A stretch of 64,000 nucleotides of DNA from Gremmenia infestans (lineage: Eukaryota; Ascomycota; Leotiomycetes; Helotiales; Hamatocanthoscyphaceae), in NCBI GenBank assembly GCA_032629725.1, contig JAFEVB010000010.1, forward strand, positions 1,488,001 to 1,552,000. The letters are read 5' to 3'. Positions 1-11,785 of this stretch are shown piece after piece. Each line of letters opens with the position of its first letter. Position 1 is the stretch's first letter. A model generated the notes under the pieces. The model did no database searches. It was given only the letters and a program-made list of their open reading frames with translations, and was not told where the DNA came from. Position numbers and translations under genes: made by a program.

Positions 1-1
1 G

Positions 2-916
2 AAATACTCTGAATTGGTTGAGAAGGTTGATGATGTGGATGGCGGAGACGACGACGATTATGAAGCGCTGTGTGACTGGATACTCGAACCATGCTTTCCT
101 TACTTCCGAGAATGCACGAAGACCGCTCCCGATGTTATTACTTTCCAGGCGTTTTACTACCCACCAACCTACCATCTCAAACTCGTCGTTTCCGGAGCTG
201 CCCTCCAACCACGTGCACAGCCTACGCGTGATGCGAAGACGCTGAATCCGTTCGCTCTCATGGCACCGTCCAAGGACTTCCCGCCATATCCACCAGTCCC
301 CCGCACAAAAGCATCAGATGTAGTCATCCCCGCGGCCACGGAAACATACGACTACATGTCCGAAATCCCCCAACGTGCCGTCCTGTCAGACAGCAGCACC
401 ATGTTCTTCAAACCTGCCATTGACAAGAACCAAAATATTCGAGAAATCAACACCTACTTGCGTCTCGTACAGGCCGGTTTAAAGGGCAAGATCAGGGTTT
501 CGAATCTCCACAGCATCGTGATATCTACAGACAGCACCATGATCCTCGGTCTGCTTTTCCATCTCATACCCCCCAATCCACTCGGTGAAAACCTAGGCTC
601 TCTGAAATCCAAAGCAGCCTCTCCGTCTTTTTCAACATACCACCAATATCTTGCAAAGTGGAAAGCACAAGTCGCAGCTACCATCACGCAGCTCCACGCC
701 CACGATATCATATGGGGCGACGCGCATCCGGGGAACATCGTCATTGACACGGCGTCTGATGCCTGGATTGTGGATTTCGGCGGCGGCTGGGTGGAGGGCT
801 TCGTGGAGCGGAAGAAGGCTGGGACGAAGGAGGGGGATTGGCAGGGGGTGGGGAATATTTTCGGGAAGTGCACTGGGGTTTTTGGGTCTGAGTTTGGAGA
901 TGTGGAAGGGGGATGA
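2..916 (+). CDS. Protein-kinase-fold protein, 5' end outside the window
   Basis: The reading frame is open through the left edge, so the start lies upstream and about 305 C-terminal residues are visible. Near the C-terminus is a catalytic-loop motif, WGDAHPGNIVID, followed by IVDFGGG. These correspond to the HxDxxxxN loop and DFG metal-binding motif of kinase-like (aminoglycoside-phosphotransferase/RIO-type) folds. The usual HRD/HGD histidine is replaced by Trp. This arrangement is common in large, uncharacterised fungal kinase-like families. I infer a kinase fold but cannot name a substrate. It may be a degenerate or small-molecule kinase. No signal peptide or membrane segment is visible in the part present. 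The stop is TGA at 914-916. Confidence 0.7.
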   Translation, partial: KYSELVEKVDDVDGGDDDDYEALCDWILEPCFPYFRECTKTAPDVITFQAFYYPPTYHLKLVVSGAALQPRAQPTRDAKTLNPFALMAPSKDFPPYPPVPRTKASDVVIPAATETYDYMSEIPQRAVLSDSSTMFFKPAIDKNQNIREINTYLRLVQAGLKGKIRVSNLHSIVISTDSTMILGLLFHLIPPNPLGENLGSLKSKAASPSFSTYHQYLAKWKAQVAATITQLHAHDIIWGDAHPGNIVIDTASDAWIVDFGGGWVEGFVERKKAGTKEGDWQGVGNIFGKCTGVFGSEFGDVEGG

Positions 917-1288
917 GGGAAGGATGTTTCGACAGTCGTCCTAGTCTAGTAGTATTTACCATAACCACAGGCTCCGGCCTCAGAAAATTTAATCAAGGCC
1001 TCTTCGCTAGACAGGTTATATATCTGGGCAGGAAAGTCACGGAAAAACGCCTTTATAATACAGAAGTGGCTTGCATGTCACGTATGTTACACAGAATGTT
1101 GCTATAGAGGAGGTATCGCAACATGTTCTGGAGGTTTATCCGAAAGTGTAAATCGGCGATTAAGTTCTTAGTACCCATTCCATATTTCTATGTATCCAAT
1201 TTCCTCGCAAATAATGTCAGGAATAATTCCCGTCCATTTGCTCGGTCACTTGCTCAGCTTGTCATCCTCTTGAACCGGAAATGCATAC
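917..1288. other. Intergenic, no gene seen
   Basis: This 372-nt gap lies between two gene 3' ends (convergent). Only short chance reading frames are present. It presumably holds the two 3' UTRs. Confidence 0.6.
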
Positions 1289-1939
1289 TCATCCCAATGT
1301 CTGGCCAAGTAAGAGCCCATACACCACAGTAGCAAACATCCCAATCAGATTGACATGAATACTCGCTGCATGCAGCTTCCTAAATCTCTTATTCAAACCC
1401 CTCATCGTCGGGCTCTGGCCCTCGAGCTCAGTGTACTTTTTGCCATCTCGAGTTTCTATACCAACATACTCTTCAGCAGACTATTGTTAATGAGATAAGA
1501 AGACCGAGATCCAAGAGATAGGTAAAATGAGAAGCAAATACAGCAGCATACCTTGATGAATCCTCTCAATCATAACCCCTCGAACCGCTTCGCCCAGCCA
1601 AGCCCAATCAATCCCCGCCATCACTACCATTGCCCCCAGTAACCCAACCTCCCACCATTTCCCTTCTTTGAAAGGCAACTTCCCTCTGAACACTTCTCCT
1701 GCCTTCCAATTTGGCCATGTAACCACCGTTCCGAGAGCCAGCAGAGCAGTACTTCGGAAGTAAGCGGGGAACAACCTTTTCTGGAGACTGGTGAATGAAG
1801 AGATAGAGAGAGCGCCGTGAGCGATTTTCGTGATGATGAAGGATTGGTAGAGTTGTGTTCCTAGCAGGGTGGAGTAGAGAAGCAGATGAAAGGGAGGGAG
1901 GATGGTTGTTGCGAGTGTCATGTTTGGAGAATGCTGCAT
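1289..1939 (-). CDS. TMEM205-like (DUF4149) membrane protein
   Basis: Two exons, 1939-1552 and 1470-1289, are joined across an 81-nt intron (donor GTATGC, acceptor CTGAAG) and give 189 residues. The N-terminal half has hydrophobic helices (LLLYSTLLGTQLYQSF, then LLALGTVV and VGLLGAMVVMAGIDWAW). The C-terminal exon carries the family's closing motif, RFRKLHAASIHVNLIGMF, followed by a last hydrophobic stretch. This organisation (four helices, a Lys/Arg-rich RF-x-x-LH motif) is that of TMEM205/DUF4149 proteins, small integral membrane proteins of unknown biochemical role; human TMEM205 is linked to cisplatin resistance. The start chosen is the first ATG; a second Met lies six codons on. Confidence 0.82.
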
Positions 1940-2710
1940 CTACTGCATCTATTGCATCGAGAAATTTCGGGGAGACTGGAAAGATTATAAAATAAGTGAA
2001 GAGTGTAAGAGCTGAGTTTTATACCAGATTACTCATGGATAGGACAGTTACGCGTCCTGTCATTCATACGGAGTAATTGAGATTTGATTGGGGTGGGAAA
2101 TAGACTGGATCGGATATGGATATAGCGATGAGCATAAGCCGAATCGTATACCCATACTTCGTCAAATCGATAGCTTAGATCCGAGCTTTCATTAGTTCAG
2201 GTATACTGATAGTTTTCGGAAATTCTTGTGGCACGGGCACGATACCTCTAACTTTAATCACAGTTCGTGGCTTAATTTGAGGATATGAGCGAATTCCGAG
2301 GCGTCCTGAGCGGCAGTCTGCTCTTCTTTGAAAATTCAAAGATATCGGAGAAAGATACATAATACCTGTTTAACAACATACTAGAGATCTGTGAAGAAGC
2401 AGGGTCTTGAGCTGTGGGTATTAAGTTTATAGTCTCAAATATTGACATTCATCTGATAGGGAAGCTACTGACGTGCAGCACGAGTTCAAGGAGTGATTCT
2501 TTATCGAGACTAATAAGCTGCAGACTATCGTTATATCGTTATCGTTACTAATATTTTGACGATTGGATAAGGGAAGGGACAACACCCAGGCCCAGACATT
2601 ACCTGACTTACACACCGACTCTTGGGCCTTTCACTGGCCAGAATCCCTAATGAACGTAAGAAGAAGCCGAAGAAACCAATGCACCCTCGCTTACTGCTAC
2701 CTTCGACCCC
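1940..2710. other. Intergenic, no gene seen
   Basis: 771 nt between the TMEM205-like start and the 3' end of the polyproline gene. It is AT-rich with only short chance frames. It must contain the TMEM205-like promoter. No repeat or RNA gene was recognised. Confidence 0.6.
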
Positions 2711-5663
2711 CTAATTTTCAACAGCCATGCTGTTGCCTTTTCCTTTTATCTCATTTTGCGGCGTCCACAATTCCAACAACTTCTTCACGACATCATCTCC
2801 CCTCTTCATCTCCACCTTAACTTTGATGACATCCTCAGCTTCGCTCTCAGAATCCCAATCCGAATCGCTACAGTAAATCTTCTTCCCCTTCCCCTTCTTC
2901 ATGCGATTAACTTTCCTTGCCCTATATCTCCTTAAGTTTCTTCTCACGGCGCCTACACTGCTATCGCTACTCCAAACACTGCTATCGCTATCACTATCGG
3001 TACCACTGCTGTCACTCACATATTTCTTCTTAGGCGGTGTGGCCGAATTGTTTGCCCTTATTGGTGGTTTTGCAATCGGAGCGCGAGGAGGAGGACCACC
3101 AACCGAGAACCCAGGACCTCTCATCAGCGAATTGTAAAGGTCCAATGGCTTGCAGTGTGGCTTTGGCGTACGTTTAGCAATCATATGCATAAATGTAGCT
3201 GATTCAGCGACGTTTCCAGGACCCCTGGGAATAAAATCCGTTATTTCACCGCCGGCGTTATACAGGCTTAGCTCCACCCAGCACCATTCGAAACGAGGAT
3301 CTCGCTCACGGCATTTCACATCATCCATGATCCGCGTCACTTGCCCGCTTTGATCCTCTGTGAGGCGGAGCTTGGCTTCAATAACGTTTCCGCCGTTGCG
3401 CTGGAACTGCAGGACGCGCTGCTGGACGATGTGGCGCTCGGCGCTTTCTTGAGTGATGGCGACGCGGCCCCAGGAGCGAGGAGCACGAGGCTCAATGGGC
3501 TCGCTGAGACGGACGGTGTACTCGTTGTATGTAGTTAGGGCGATGGCTGCATCATAGTCTGTCAGTGGTGTGATATCACTTATACGGACTGAGATGGCGC
3601 TCTGTCCTAGGGGAGCGTTTCCTGGAGGGTAGACAGTAGGCCACCCTGCACTTCTTGGCGGAGGTGGTGGCCCTCCAGGAGGACCCCGCGGAGGTGGCGG
3701 GTTGAACGGTATTGCTCCTGGTGGGGGTGGTGGCCCTGGCGTACGCAGATCTGAAATGGTAGTCCTGCGGGGAGCAGAAGGGAGAGGTGGCGGCCTGACG
3801 GCTGCTACAATGGGAGGCGGGTAAAAAGGTGGCGGGGGAGGTGGAGGAGGCCCGTTGATGCGATGTGGTGGAACAACTGCCTTTCCGTTCACAAGCCTCT
3901 CGCGCACAATTGCAAGTAGTATACGGCCATCAGGCTGTTCCAACGAATTAGCATATTCAAAAGTCAAGTACTTGGAGATAGCCTAGGAGCTGTCTTGGGA
4001 GCCGGCATATAGGTTCCTAAAACAGCTCCCGCCCAAGAACTTCAAATTTGTATGGAAATAAGCCTACCATAGTAGTGAATGGATACTTTTTAAGCATCTC
4101 CTTTAACAATGCCACCCAAGCGTTGAGCTTTTTTTCTTCCTTGATCGTTTTGAGAACGACTACTTCTCTTTCGTGTACCTTGCCTTCGGCCCATGGATAC
4201 ATAACGCGATGGAGCGCAAAATGCTCAGTATGATTGAGAGTGGTGAAGTTTTGATACCATGTGTTATCGTTCAATTGCGAGAGTATGGTTTTCATGTGCG
4301 TGGCTTCGAGAGAGTGGAAAGCTGAATGGGGTACTTGACGAATGTCGTGTCTCTGAATCACAAAGGCGAGAAGGTGCGAGTTCGCATCGCATAGTACTCT
4401 CCTCATCTCAGCAGCAAGAGATTCTTTGCTGGTGAATAGACTCCTTATTCTGAACTTGAAACTGTTTGTTTTAGAATCAAAAAGACGAGACTGATCAACA
4501 GTAGGTCTACAAAGTTAGCGGATATTTCACAAATCTATCAGGGTTTCTCACTTGACTATCTGAATCTCTTTGGCGCCCTGATCCTCTAACGGCTTTACGG
4601 TAATGACCGAAGTTTGAGGCAACTTAGGTTTCTCGTCGACCGGGAAAGCCGAGCTTGCTGACGGAGAAACCGTGCCTAGCAAAGTTGTTCCATTTGTAGA
4701 GCTCTGGGATTCATTGATGGAAGACTTATGGCTCTCGAAATATGAAGGGGGCTTGAGGTTCCAAACGTTAGCTTAGCTCTCCCAGAAAGAAAAGTACACT
4801 CACAGGCGGTGGCTGGCTTGGCGTAAGAACGGCAACAGGAGGAGGTGGGGGTGGCGGGCCTCCGGTAGTCTTTCTGACCACCTTCTTCTTTTTGAGTGAA
4901 ACAATGCTTGCATCACTGTCGCTGTCGCTACTATTGCTCTCGCTGTCGCTGGAAGAATCGGAACGCTTCTTCTTTGGTAGAGCCTTTGTCTTAGGCACTT
5001 CGATGCCAATTAGATCTGCGGTACGAACAATACGATCATGGTAAGTAACGATGCTTTTGATATCGACATTTCCCGAGGTTCTATGTGTGTAAGCTAAGAT
5101 CCCTTCTCTAGAGGGCAAACTTACAGGTCTTTAGAAAGCCCACCAACAGTGACGACTTGAAATACCAAAAGAAGATGTAGTTGAAGCTCGTACATTCGCT
5201 CCATATCGTCCTCGAGGGGCCCTTCCGCTAGGCTCCATTTAGTGTTCTCAACCTTCTCTAAGAACACTTTCTCATCAATTTCCAATCCACATGGTATTAC
5301 CTCAGGTGGGCCCTTAGTTGCTAACTCTTTTTTGTCCCGTTTGAGTTTGGCCTTGAACTCCTTACGGGGCAAGCACGCATCATTGATAATGGGCGCAACC
5401 TTCGCAAATGTCTTAGCACACTCCCTTATAAGGAGCTGAACGTATATAATCCCATTGGAGCTAAACAGCTTGAGACTCTCATCATAGTCCTCCAACAGAC
5501 GTGATATCTGGTTGAGACTCGCGACTGTGGCGTCGAGAATGTTCGTGGCCCCTTCAAAGCCACTTGGGACGCGTTCTGCAATCAACGCATACTGGTGAAA
5601 TACACCCGCAAGCTTTCCGCCGTATCCAGCAACGTGCTTCACATCCACGTTGATACTGGACAT
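2711..5663 (-). CDS. Polyproline and Ser/Asp-rich protein, function unknown
   Basis: Five exons (5663-5125, 5080-4804, 4751-4552, 4506-4068, 3934-2711) close in phase and give about 892 residues. The first about 180 residues are a predicted helical region (it begins MSSINVDVKHVAGYGG) resembling the helical N-terminal domains of large fungal multidomain proteins. A Ser/Asp-rich acidic patch and a first polyproline run follow (residues about 215-270). A charged conserved block (RRVLCDANSHLLAFVIQRHD) comes next. Then there is a long proline region with PPPPPPPP and GGPPPPPR repeats, of the kind bound by SH3/WW/profilin domains. The tail is Ser/Asp- then Lys-rich (KGKGKKIYCSDSD). I do not recognise a catalytic domain. 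A scaffold or cytoskeletal-adaptor role would be inference only. The donor at 4067 (GTAGGC) is the least certain junction. An in-frame ATG at 5747 is an alternative start. Confidence 0.65.
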
Positions 5664-6426
5664 TTTGTGGGCGTTATACTTTCCTTTGATGACGGGCGAA
5701 TTGGTTCTCGAGTGGAAATGTCGGATGGAAGAAATATATACATTCATAGAAGATAATACGGGGGGATGTGGTTAAAGAGGCTTCGAGGCAACCAACAGGC
5801 AGATCCTGATGGTTGCCTCGCCTTGCCTTGCTTGCCCCGCACAAGTTCTTCAAAGTGAGGCGAGCATTGCATACAAAGAACCAATTGAAAGACACTATAT
5901 AAAGCCATTCGAATGGTCACATAACTACCTGGCCTATGCAAGCACGTTATCGTTGGCCGTGTGCAATATTACAGGATATACCATAAAGAGGCGTGCAGGA
6001 AATAACCGGCCAGAACTCATTGGAGAGAAGGCTGCAGTCAGCATTGTAACATCCCTTGAGATCGAGAAGGCCGAGCCGCATATCAAGCTTCATATTGGTC
6101 ATCACGAGACATTCGCCAGCTCAGACAGCTGATGAGCTGCAGGTGTAACAATATCTCAAGAATCGGCCAAGCAACACACGTAGACGACAGCTACAGGAGT
6201 TCATGGGATCCATCGTGACAACAAGTCAACCACTTGGCAGTTGACTTGCTGAGAGAAAATCATGAGGTTTGCCTAGCCTCGGGAGATCGGGAAAATTCAA
6301 ACAAGGATGACTGTTCCACCTTAAGAATCCGGGCGATGCTGTGACACAAGAAAGCAGCTTTAATATATACCTGCATATTCGTGTAGGGGGTATTCGGTAT
6401 CATCAGCTGTGAGAATAATCCGATAC
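5664..6426. other. Intergenic, no gene seen
   Basis: 763 nt between the ORC4 3' end and the start of the polyproline gene. A 107-codon frame on the + strand (5809-6132) has no recognisable composition or motif, so I treat it as chance. The segment should contain the polyproline-gene promoter. Confidence 0.55.
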
Positions 6427-9241
6427 TCATATCTCTCTGCACCACTTGGCCATTATCCCACTCAAGCCGTCAACACTCCCTGTTATCTCCTCGAGTCCCA
6501 CGTCTACCTTCCACATACGTCCTCCTACTCCAATATCTCGGCCACCGCCCCCATTGATGCCTGCAGGAACTAGCAAGTCGTAATCCGCCAGCCTCTCCCA
6601 AGCTCCTAGCGCAACATCTCGTCCCCAAACCTTTGCGCTTGCACCCAGTGCCGCGACCCCAGTGCTGGATGTTTGTATCTTATGCTTGGAAGTTAATGAG
6701 CTGTATTCGTCATAGGCCATTGCAAAGTTGCAAGTATCAGTATCGAGAATTATATCAAGCCGTGCGGCAGATATCAAAAGAGCCAGCTCCAGATCTGAAA
6801 GCCCCTGCAGAACATGGAGCTTTGAATCTGGTGGTGACAGAGACAGGTTGTTTGATGTAAATGCTCTTCCAGTGAGCAAGAATTTACTCAAAGAGAGATT
6901 CGCAATTGGTATCATGCATGAAGCGAGGAATGCAGGAATGGACTTTGTTCGATAGAAGTGGGATTGCATATGATGCTTGAACGAATTGTCTTTGTTGTAG
7001 AGGTCCTAGAATTATTAGCAATATCAAATGTTACAAGGGACATTTCCCTTACATCAACCATTGTATGCCAGAAAGAAAGAAATTCGTCCTGGCCACCATT
7101 GTCAGTACCAACGACTTCAGCATCTAGTTCTTCCGTATTTATAGTCAATGCTTCTTTGCAGATCTCCCAAAAAGCTGGAAGACTTCGAGGCTGTGACAAG
7201 TACACATATCGATGACTGAAGCGACTCTTTACTCTCTTCTCTAGACTTTCCACCACGTCGATTCGGGTGGTTAGGCCCAAAACAGCAATAGGGGCCTTTC
7301 TTGCTTGTGCTATGTCAAAAAGATTGTACAGGAGTGTTTGACGAGCATGTGTTGTAAAGAGGTCAAATTCGTCGAGGATGAATATTACGGACTTAGTGGT
7401 TTGGTCTGGTTGATTTGTCTGGGATATAGATATCTCAGAAGGATGAGACAAAAGAGCTAGTAGTGATGCTAGAGTATCAGCATGGTTGCTCTATGTAATT
7501 TGTTAGCTTCAATATATATTTAATAACTTCACTGAATCACCTTGCCAATCAAATCATCCTCGACCTCCATCTCACGGCCCAATTGTCGCCAGATCTCCCT
7601 CAGGGCTAGCTTGTCATCAGTATGGATAAATCCATTCAAGCGTACAACATGAAAGTTTTCTCTGTGTTCAGTAGATATATCTGATATAATAGACTCCACA
7701 AGCTATCAAAGAGTTAGCATTCGACAATGTATTCGTGGAAGGCTACTTACAGTAGTCTTTCCACAGCCTCTTCCACCAATTATTAACATCGAATTGCCTT
7801 CTCCAGCCCTAATTGTCTGTTCGACTACCTGATGAACCTTTTGCATTTGTTCATCATGACCCTTTAACTTTATGCGCCGCTGGCCACTTAATTTGTCTAA
7901 TATTATTCGCTGAGTGATCCGTAGATGATCTTCAAATCCCTCAATATCCGCAAGACCGCCAGGAGGTCCATTACCAGCAAGCTCTCCATTGGGTCCAAGA
8001 TCTGATTTCTCTTCAGCATCTGGTTCACAGTCTCTGCAGAACCAATCTCCTTCCGGAATAATTGGAACCCCGTAACACTTCTGATGGACTGCTTTGTCAC
8101 ATCTGTCACAGAACAAGATCTGGTTCCCCTTTCTGGAATTGAGCTTCGAGCAAATTGAGCATGCTGCTTCCTCTTCCTCTTCCTCTTCGTTGGGCTCTTC
8201 ATCTGAAACGGTAACCTCGGCGTCCTGGGCGTCATCGGCTGAATCTATGCTTGGTGTCCTCGCAGCCTTGCCTGTAGCTTTCTTACTGCTGGCCGTATCT
8301 GGAAGATCCTTGAAGCCCAAATCCACCTCGGTCTCTTTTCGCTCGAAAGCTACACTCTTTCTTGACTTCAGTGTCCTGGGCTTGCTAGGTGTTAGAATGC
8401 TTTTGGGTAAAGTTTTGGTTGAAGTTGCGTTTCCTGCTGGCGCCTTTCTCGGTCTTCCTCGTCCTCGTTTGGATGTACTCGGCGGAGCTTCTGATTGTGA
8501 TTCAACACCATCCCGGTTATTCTCCTCCGTACGATTGGTTTTCCGCCTCTTCGAAAGCTCCACCTTTCCCGATGCCTCGTCGACTGGAGCTTCCTCATCT
8601 TCGGTAATCCTTCTCCGAGCGGCCTCTCTCGAAAGTGCCTTGTCTCTCTTCAATATATCCGACTTCCTCGGGCGGCCTGGCGTACGTTTCTCCTTCAAGA
8701 TAGTTTTTGTACGTTCCATCTTATCTCGTCCTCTCCGGCTAATGCTTCCTGTAGCCCCTGCTCCCTCTCCTTCATCCGAGACCATAACTTCGTATATGTC
8801 GATTCCGGCAGTAGACTTCTTCTTCGTAGATGACTTTGGGGTTGGTGATAGAATATCGCTTTTCTGCCTCCCACTCCTTCTCTGGCTTCCCGTTCGTGAT
8901 CTCCGCCCATTGCTCTTTGTTTGCTCCAAGCCCTCGGCGGATGAACCCTCGATGTCGAAGATATCTTTTCCGGTTGCCAATTCATCTTCTTCCTCGGCGT
9001 CCTGCTCATTTCCCTTGCCCGGTTTCCCTCCAAGTCCAAGGAACCCTGATATTGTTCGGCCAAAGGAAGATATAGCGCCAACAGCTGGTGGGGAGGTCTG
9101 AGTATCCAGTTTTCTCTTCTTCTGCCCCCCAGACAGCGGCGTTGTGACTACTACTTTCTGCGGAGACAATTCATCAAGGTCGTCGTCTGCGAGTTGAGCC
9201 CTGCTGCGCTTGCGCGTGGGGACTGAGGATGAGGCTGGCAT
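6427..9241 (-). CDS. orc4: Origin recognition complex subunit 4 with AT-hooks and PHD finger
   Basis: Four exons (9241-7751, 7702-7541, 7490-7053, 7005-6427) join in phase to 889 residues. The product is the ORC4 subunit of the nuclear origin recognition complex, which binds replication origins and loads MCM. The N-terminal about 350 residues are basic and disordered, with two AT-hook-like cores (TPGRPRKS and RGRGRPRKAP). A PHD finger follows at about 361-405 (CSIC, CDRC, HQKC, WFCRDC). The AAA+ domain begins at about 430 with Walker A GGRGCGKTT (about 489-497) and has Walker B VIFILDEFD (about 585). After it come FHVVRLNGFIHTDDKLALREIW, typical of ORC4, and a C-terminal winged-helix region ending MWKVDVGLEEI. 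S. pombe Orc4 also uses N-terminal AT-hooks for origin binding. The start is the first ATG in the frame; only a TTG lies upstream. Confidence 0.93.
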
Positions 9242-9912
9242 TGCGAAGCCAGAAACAGATAGGGAATCTCGGATTTTTGTAATCTGGCGACCGAGATATC
9301 GCAATTGTTAAATTGTCATGACATTGCCAGAATTTGTGAATCGGTGGACGATGTGACGCGTCGGTCGCGTAAGGCTAAAATTGGGCACGCTCCATCCAGC
9401 CCTCCTCCTTTCAACCTTCACTCAACTCTCCACACTTAAGGAACCTCAGAACCTCTTCCTAAATCGACTTAAGGGCATTATCGAAGCTTGATACTATTGA
9501 AGGAATGAAGTCCACTTACATGGAGTAGTATTTGGTGACTGTGGAGTGGGTCTGCGTTTGTCTTCACTAGAAGGGCAAAGATCAGCAAGTCCCTGTTGCT
9601 TCGTATTTTCTTTCCACTCCCCTCCCCTACCTTCTCGCGAACTTGTTACAATTGTATACTTGGTCATAAGTGTGGATCAGAGAGCACTTGTCCGGGTGGC
9701 TTGACAACACCAAAATATCTGAGCAGGCCAATAAAAATTGCTAGATTGATGCCTATCTATCTGTCTAGGCAGGTAGTACGTGCCGCAAAGGCGGGGGGGA
9801 GTCTTTGCGGGGTTGCTTTTTATTATTATGTTTTGCTGCTAATTTCTCACCTTTATAATATCCTCTTCCTTTGAAATTTCTTTCTATTTGTTTCTATGAA
9901 CGAGTAACCATT
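9242..9912. other. Divergent promoter region of ORC4 and the P450
   Basis: 671 nt separate the divergent ORC4 and P450 starts. It contains the MCB-like boxes described separately and a pyrimidine-rich stretch before the P450 start. No further gene was recognised. Confidence 0.6.
9356..9369 (-). promoter_or_regulatory. MCB-like elements upstream of ORC4
   Basis: ACGCGT at 9356-9361 is the exact MluI cell-cycle box bound by MBF (Mbp1/Swi6) in yeasts. A second near-copy, TCGCGT, ends at 9369. They lie about 115-130 nt upstream of the ORC4 start codon. G1/S control of ORC4 is inference from the motif and its position. Confidence 0.45.
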
Positions 9913-11785
9913 ATGTCTTTCACCACAATGCTGCTTGATGGCTACAAGCCAGTGATTATTCTTGCACTTACGGCTGTAACATGGTACTGTTGGCGGAGTC
10001 TTTCCGTACGCATTGAACCAGGAGAACCTCCGATTCTAAAACCTACAATACCATACATCGGACATCTTATTGGATTAGCAAAAGATCAGACCTCTTATAT
10101 GGATAAATTGATGCAAGTCAAGGCCTAGCAAAGTCAAGTGCTGGTTGCTGACTGCTTGGTAGTGCCAAATACCCAGTGCCAATTGGCACGTTGCCAATGA
10201 TCAACAACAAAGCATATATTATCAACTCCCCATTGCTCATCCAGAGTGCTCTCCGGTCGAAGGATCTCTCTTATGACCCATTCATACAGGACTCCAGTGA
10301 GAAATTGTTCGCGCTTGCCGATCCATTCACGATGAAGATTTTCAGGGCTCCAGGCACGCTGGAGAAACCGGCTTTGATGGACGAGTTTAACAAAGAAATG
10401 CATGGTTCAATGCTGGGAGAGCATCTGCACAAGATGAACCGTGTTGCTCTGCTGGATATTGCCGCCTCAGTAAATGAGTAAGCGTAGAACCCTCTTTGAT
10501 CTGAACTTACCCATGCCGTCAAACGTTATCTCAAGTTCTAGGAACTAACTCGCCCGTGATTCAGGATCGGAGAGGCATTCGAGGCCAAGAGCCTATACCG
10601 CTGGATCCGGTCAGTGATGACCATAGCAACTACGGACTCATTGCTCGGCTCACATAATCCTATAAAAGCTGACCCAACTCTTGTAGACTTGCTATGGTAT
10701 GGTTGTACTGCACCTACTTCGCCTCTATTTACTAATTGTTTTCAGGGACTATGAAGGAGGTGTTACTCCCCTCCTTATGGGCATCCCCAAATACTGGGCA
10801 CCTAAAGGATACGAAGGTCGCGCAGCTGTACAAGCCGCTCTCATAAAATACTATGAAGCAAAACACGACTTGGAGCCTGATGTCGCAGAAATGACCAAAA
10901 TGCGGGCGAAAGTGTTCCGCAAACATGGTATAACGGACGCAGAGACCGCTAGGCTCGAGATAGGATTTCTTCATGTCGCAGTCTCAAACGCAATTCCCAC
11001 GTGCTTCTGGCTTTTGTCTTTCATCGCTTCCTCCGCAGCTCTCACGGCTTCTATTCGAGACGAACTCATAGCCATTACTACGATCAATACCCTAGATTCG
11101 GGGAAGAAAGAGGCTGTTATCGATAACTCGAGATTTCTCAGCGATTGCCCAATTTTCGTCTCTGCGTATCGTGAGACCATACGTCAAATAAGCTCCCTAG
11201 TCATATTTCGCCGGATAATGCAGGATACTACCATCTCCGATGGCAATACCAACTATCTTCTCAAAGGAGGGAAGGATGTGGCGATAGCTGTGGGAGTTTC
11301 TCATATGAATCCTGCCAATGTAAGCCAATTCTATGACTTTTCAACCTTTTGATCCGCTTCTGTAATGATATGGAAGTTCCGAGACACCCCCGACTCTAAA
11401 TCCTTCTTCATTGAATGTTGCTGACTTTGAGGATTTACAGTGGGGTTCTAATGTTGCACAATTTGACGCAGAAAGGTTTCTACACGAAAAAGAAATGGAA
11501 AAGGAGAGAGTACCAACGAAGGCGTATTTTCCATTTAGCGGAGGCAAACATTTATGTCCTGGGATGCACTTTGCATTTACGGAGATCCTGGGGACAAGTG
11601 CTCCCTTGGTGCTAGGATTTGACATAGAAGCGACTGATGGGACGACGTTGAAAGTTCCTAGGATTGGGAGGAGCACTATGGCAGAAGCAGTCACGAAACC
11701 GGAAGGGGAGGGTTTGGAGATGGGTGCAAAGTTTACGAAGAGGAAAGGATGGCAAGGTGTGACTTGGAGATTTACTTTGGCTTAA
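9913..11785 (+). CDS. Cytochrome P450, CYP7/CYP8-like
   Basis: Five exons (9913-10112, 10163-10477, 10565-10696, 10746-11319, 11441-11785) give 521 residues. An N-terminal membrane anchor (VIILALTAVTWYCW) is followed by a Pro-rich hinge (EPGEPPILKP). The I-helix segment is NAIPTCFW (about 297-304). It lacks the usual AGxDT threonine and resembles CYP7/CYP8 (sterol 7-alpha-hydroxylase/prostacyclin-synthase type) and their fungal relatives. The K-helix ExxR is at 359-362 (ETIR) and the heme-binding loop FSGGKHLCPG is at 439-448, with Cys446. The fold is complete, so a functional ER-bound haem-thiolate enzyme is likely; the substrate is unknown. The first intron appears to be GC-AG (GCAAGT at 10113). 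Reading it as GT-AG leaves a stop and breaks the frame. A LysM protein gene follows 1 kb downstream; there is no other sign of a biosynthetic cluster. Confidence 0.85.

Noticed and set aside
8094..9101. 335-codon open frame on the + strand
   Set aside because: It is the antisense of the low-complexity ORC4 exon 1 and has no domain of its own.
10119..10128. In-frame TAG after MQVKA suggested a P450 pseudogene
   Set aside because: A GC-AG intron (10113-10162) with an ideal donor and branch point removes the stop and restores the frame. All catalytic motifs downstream are intact.
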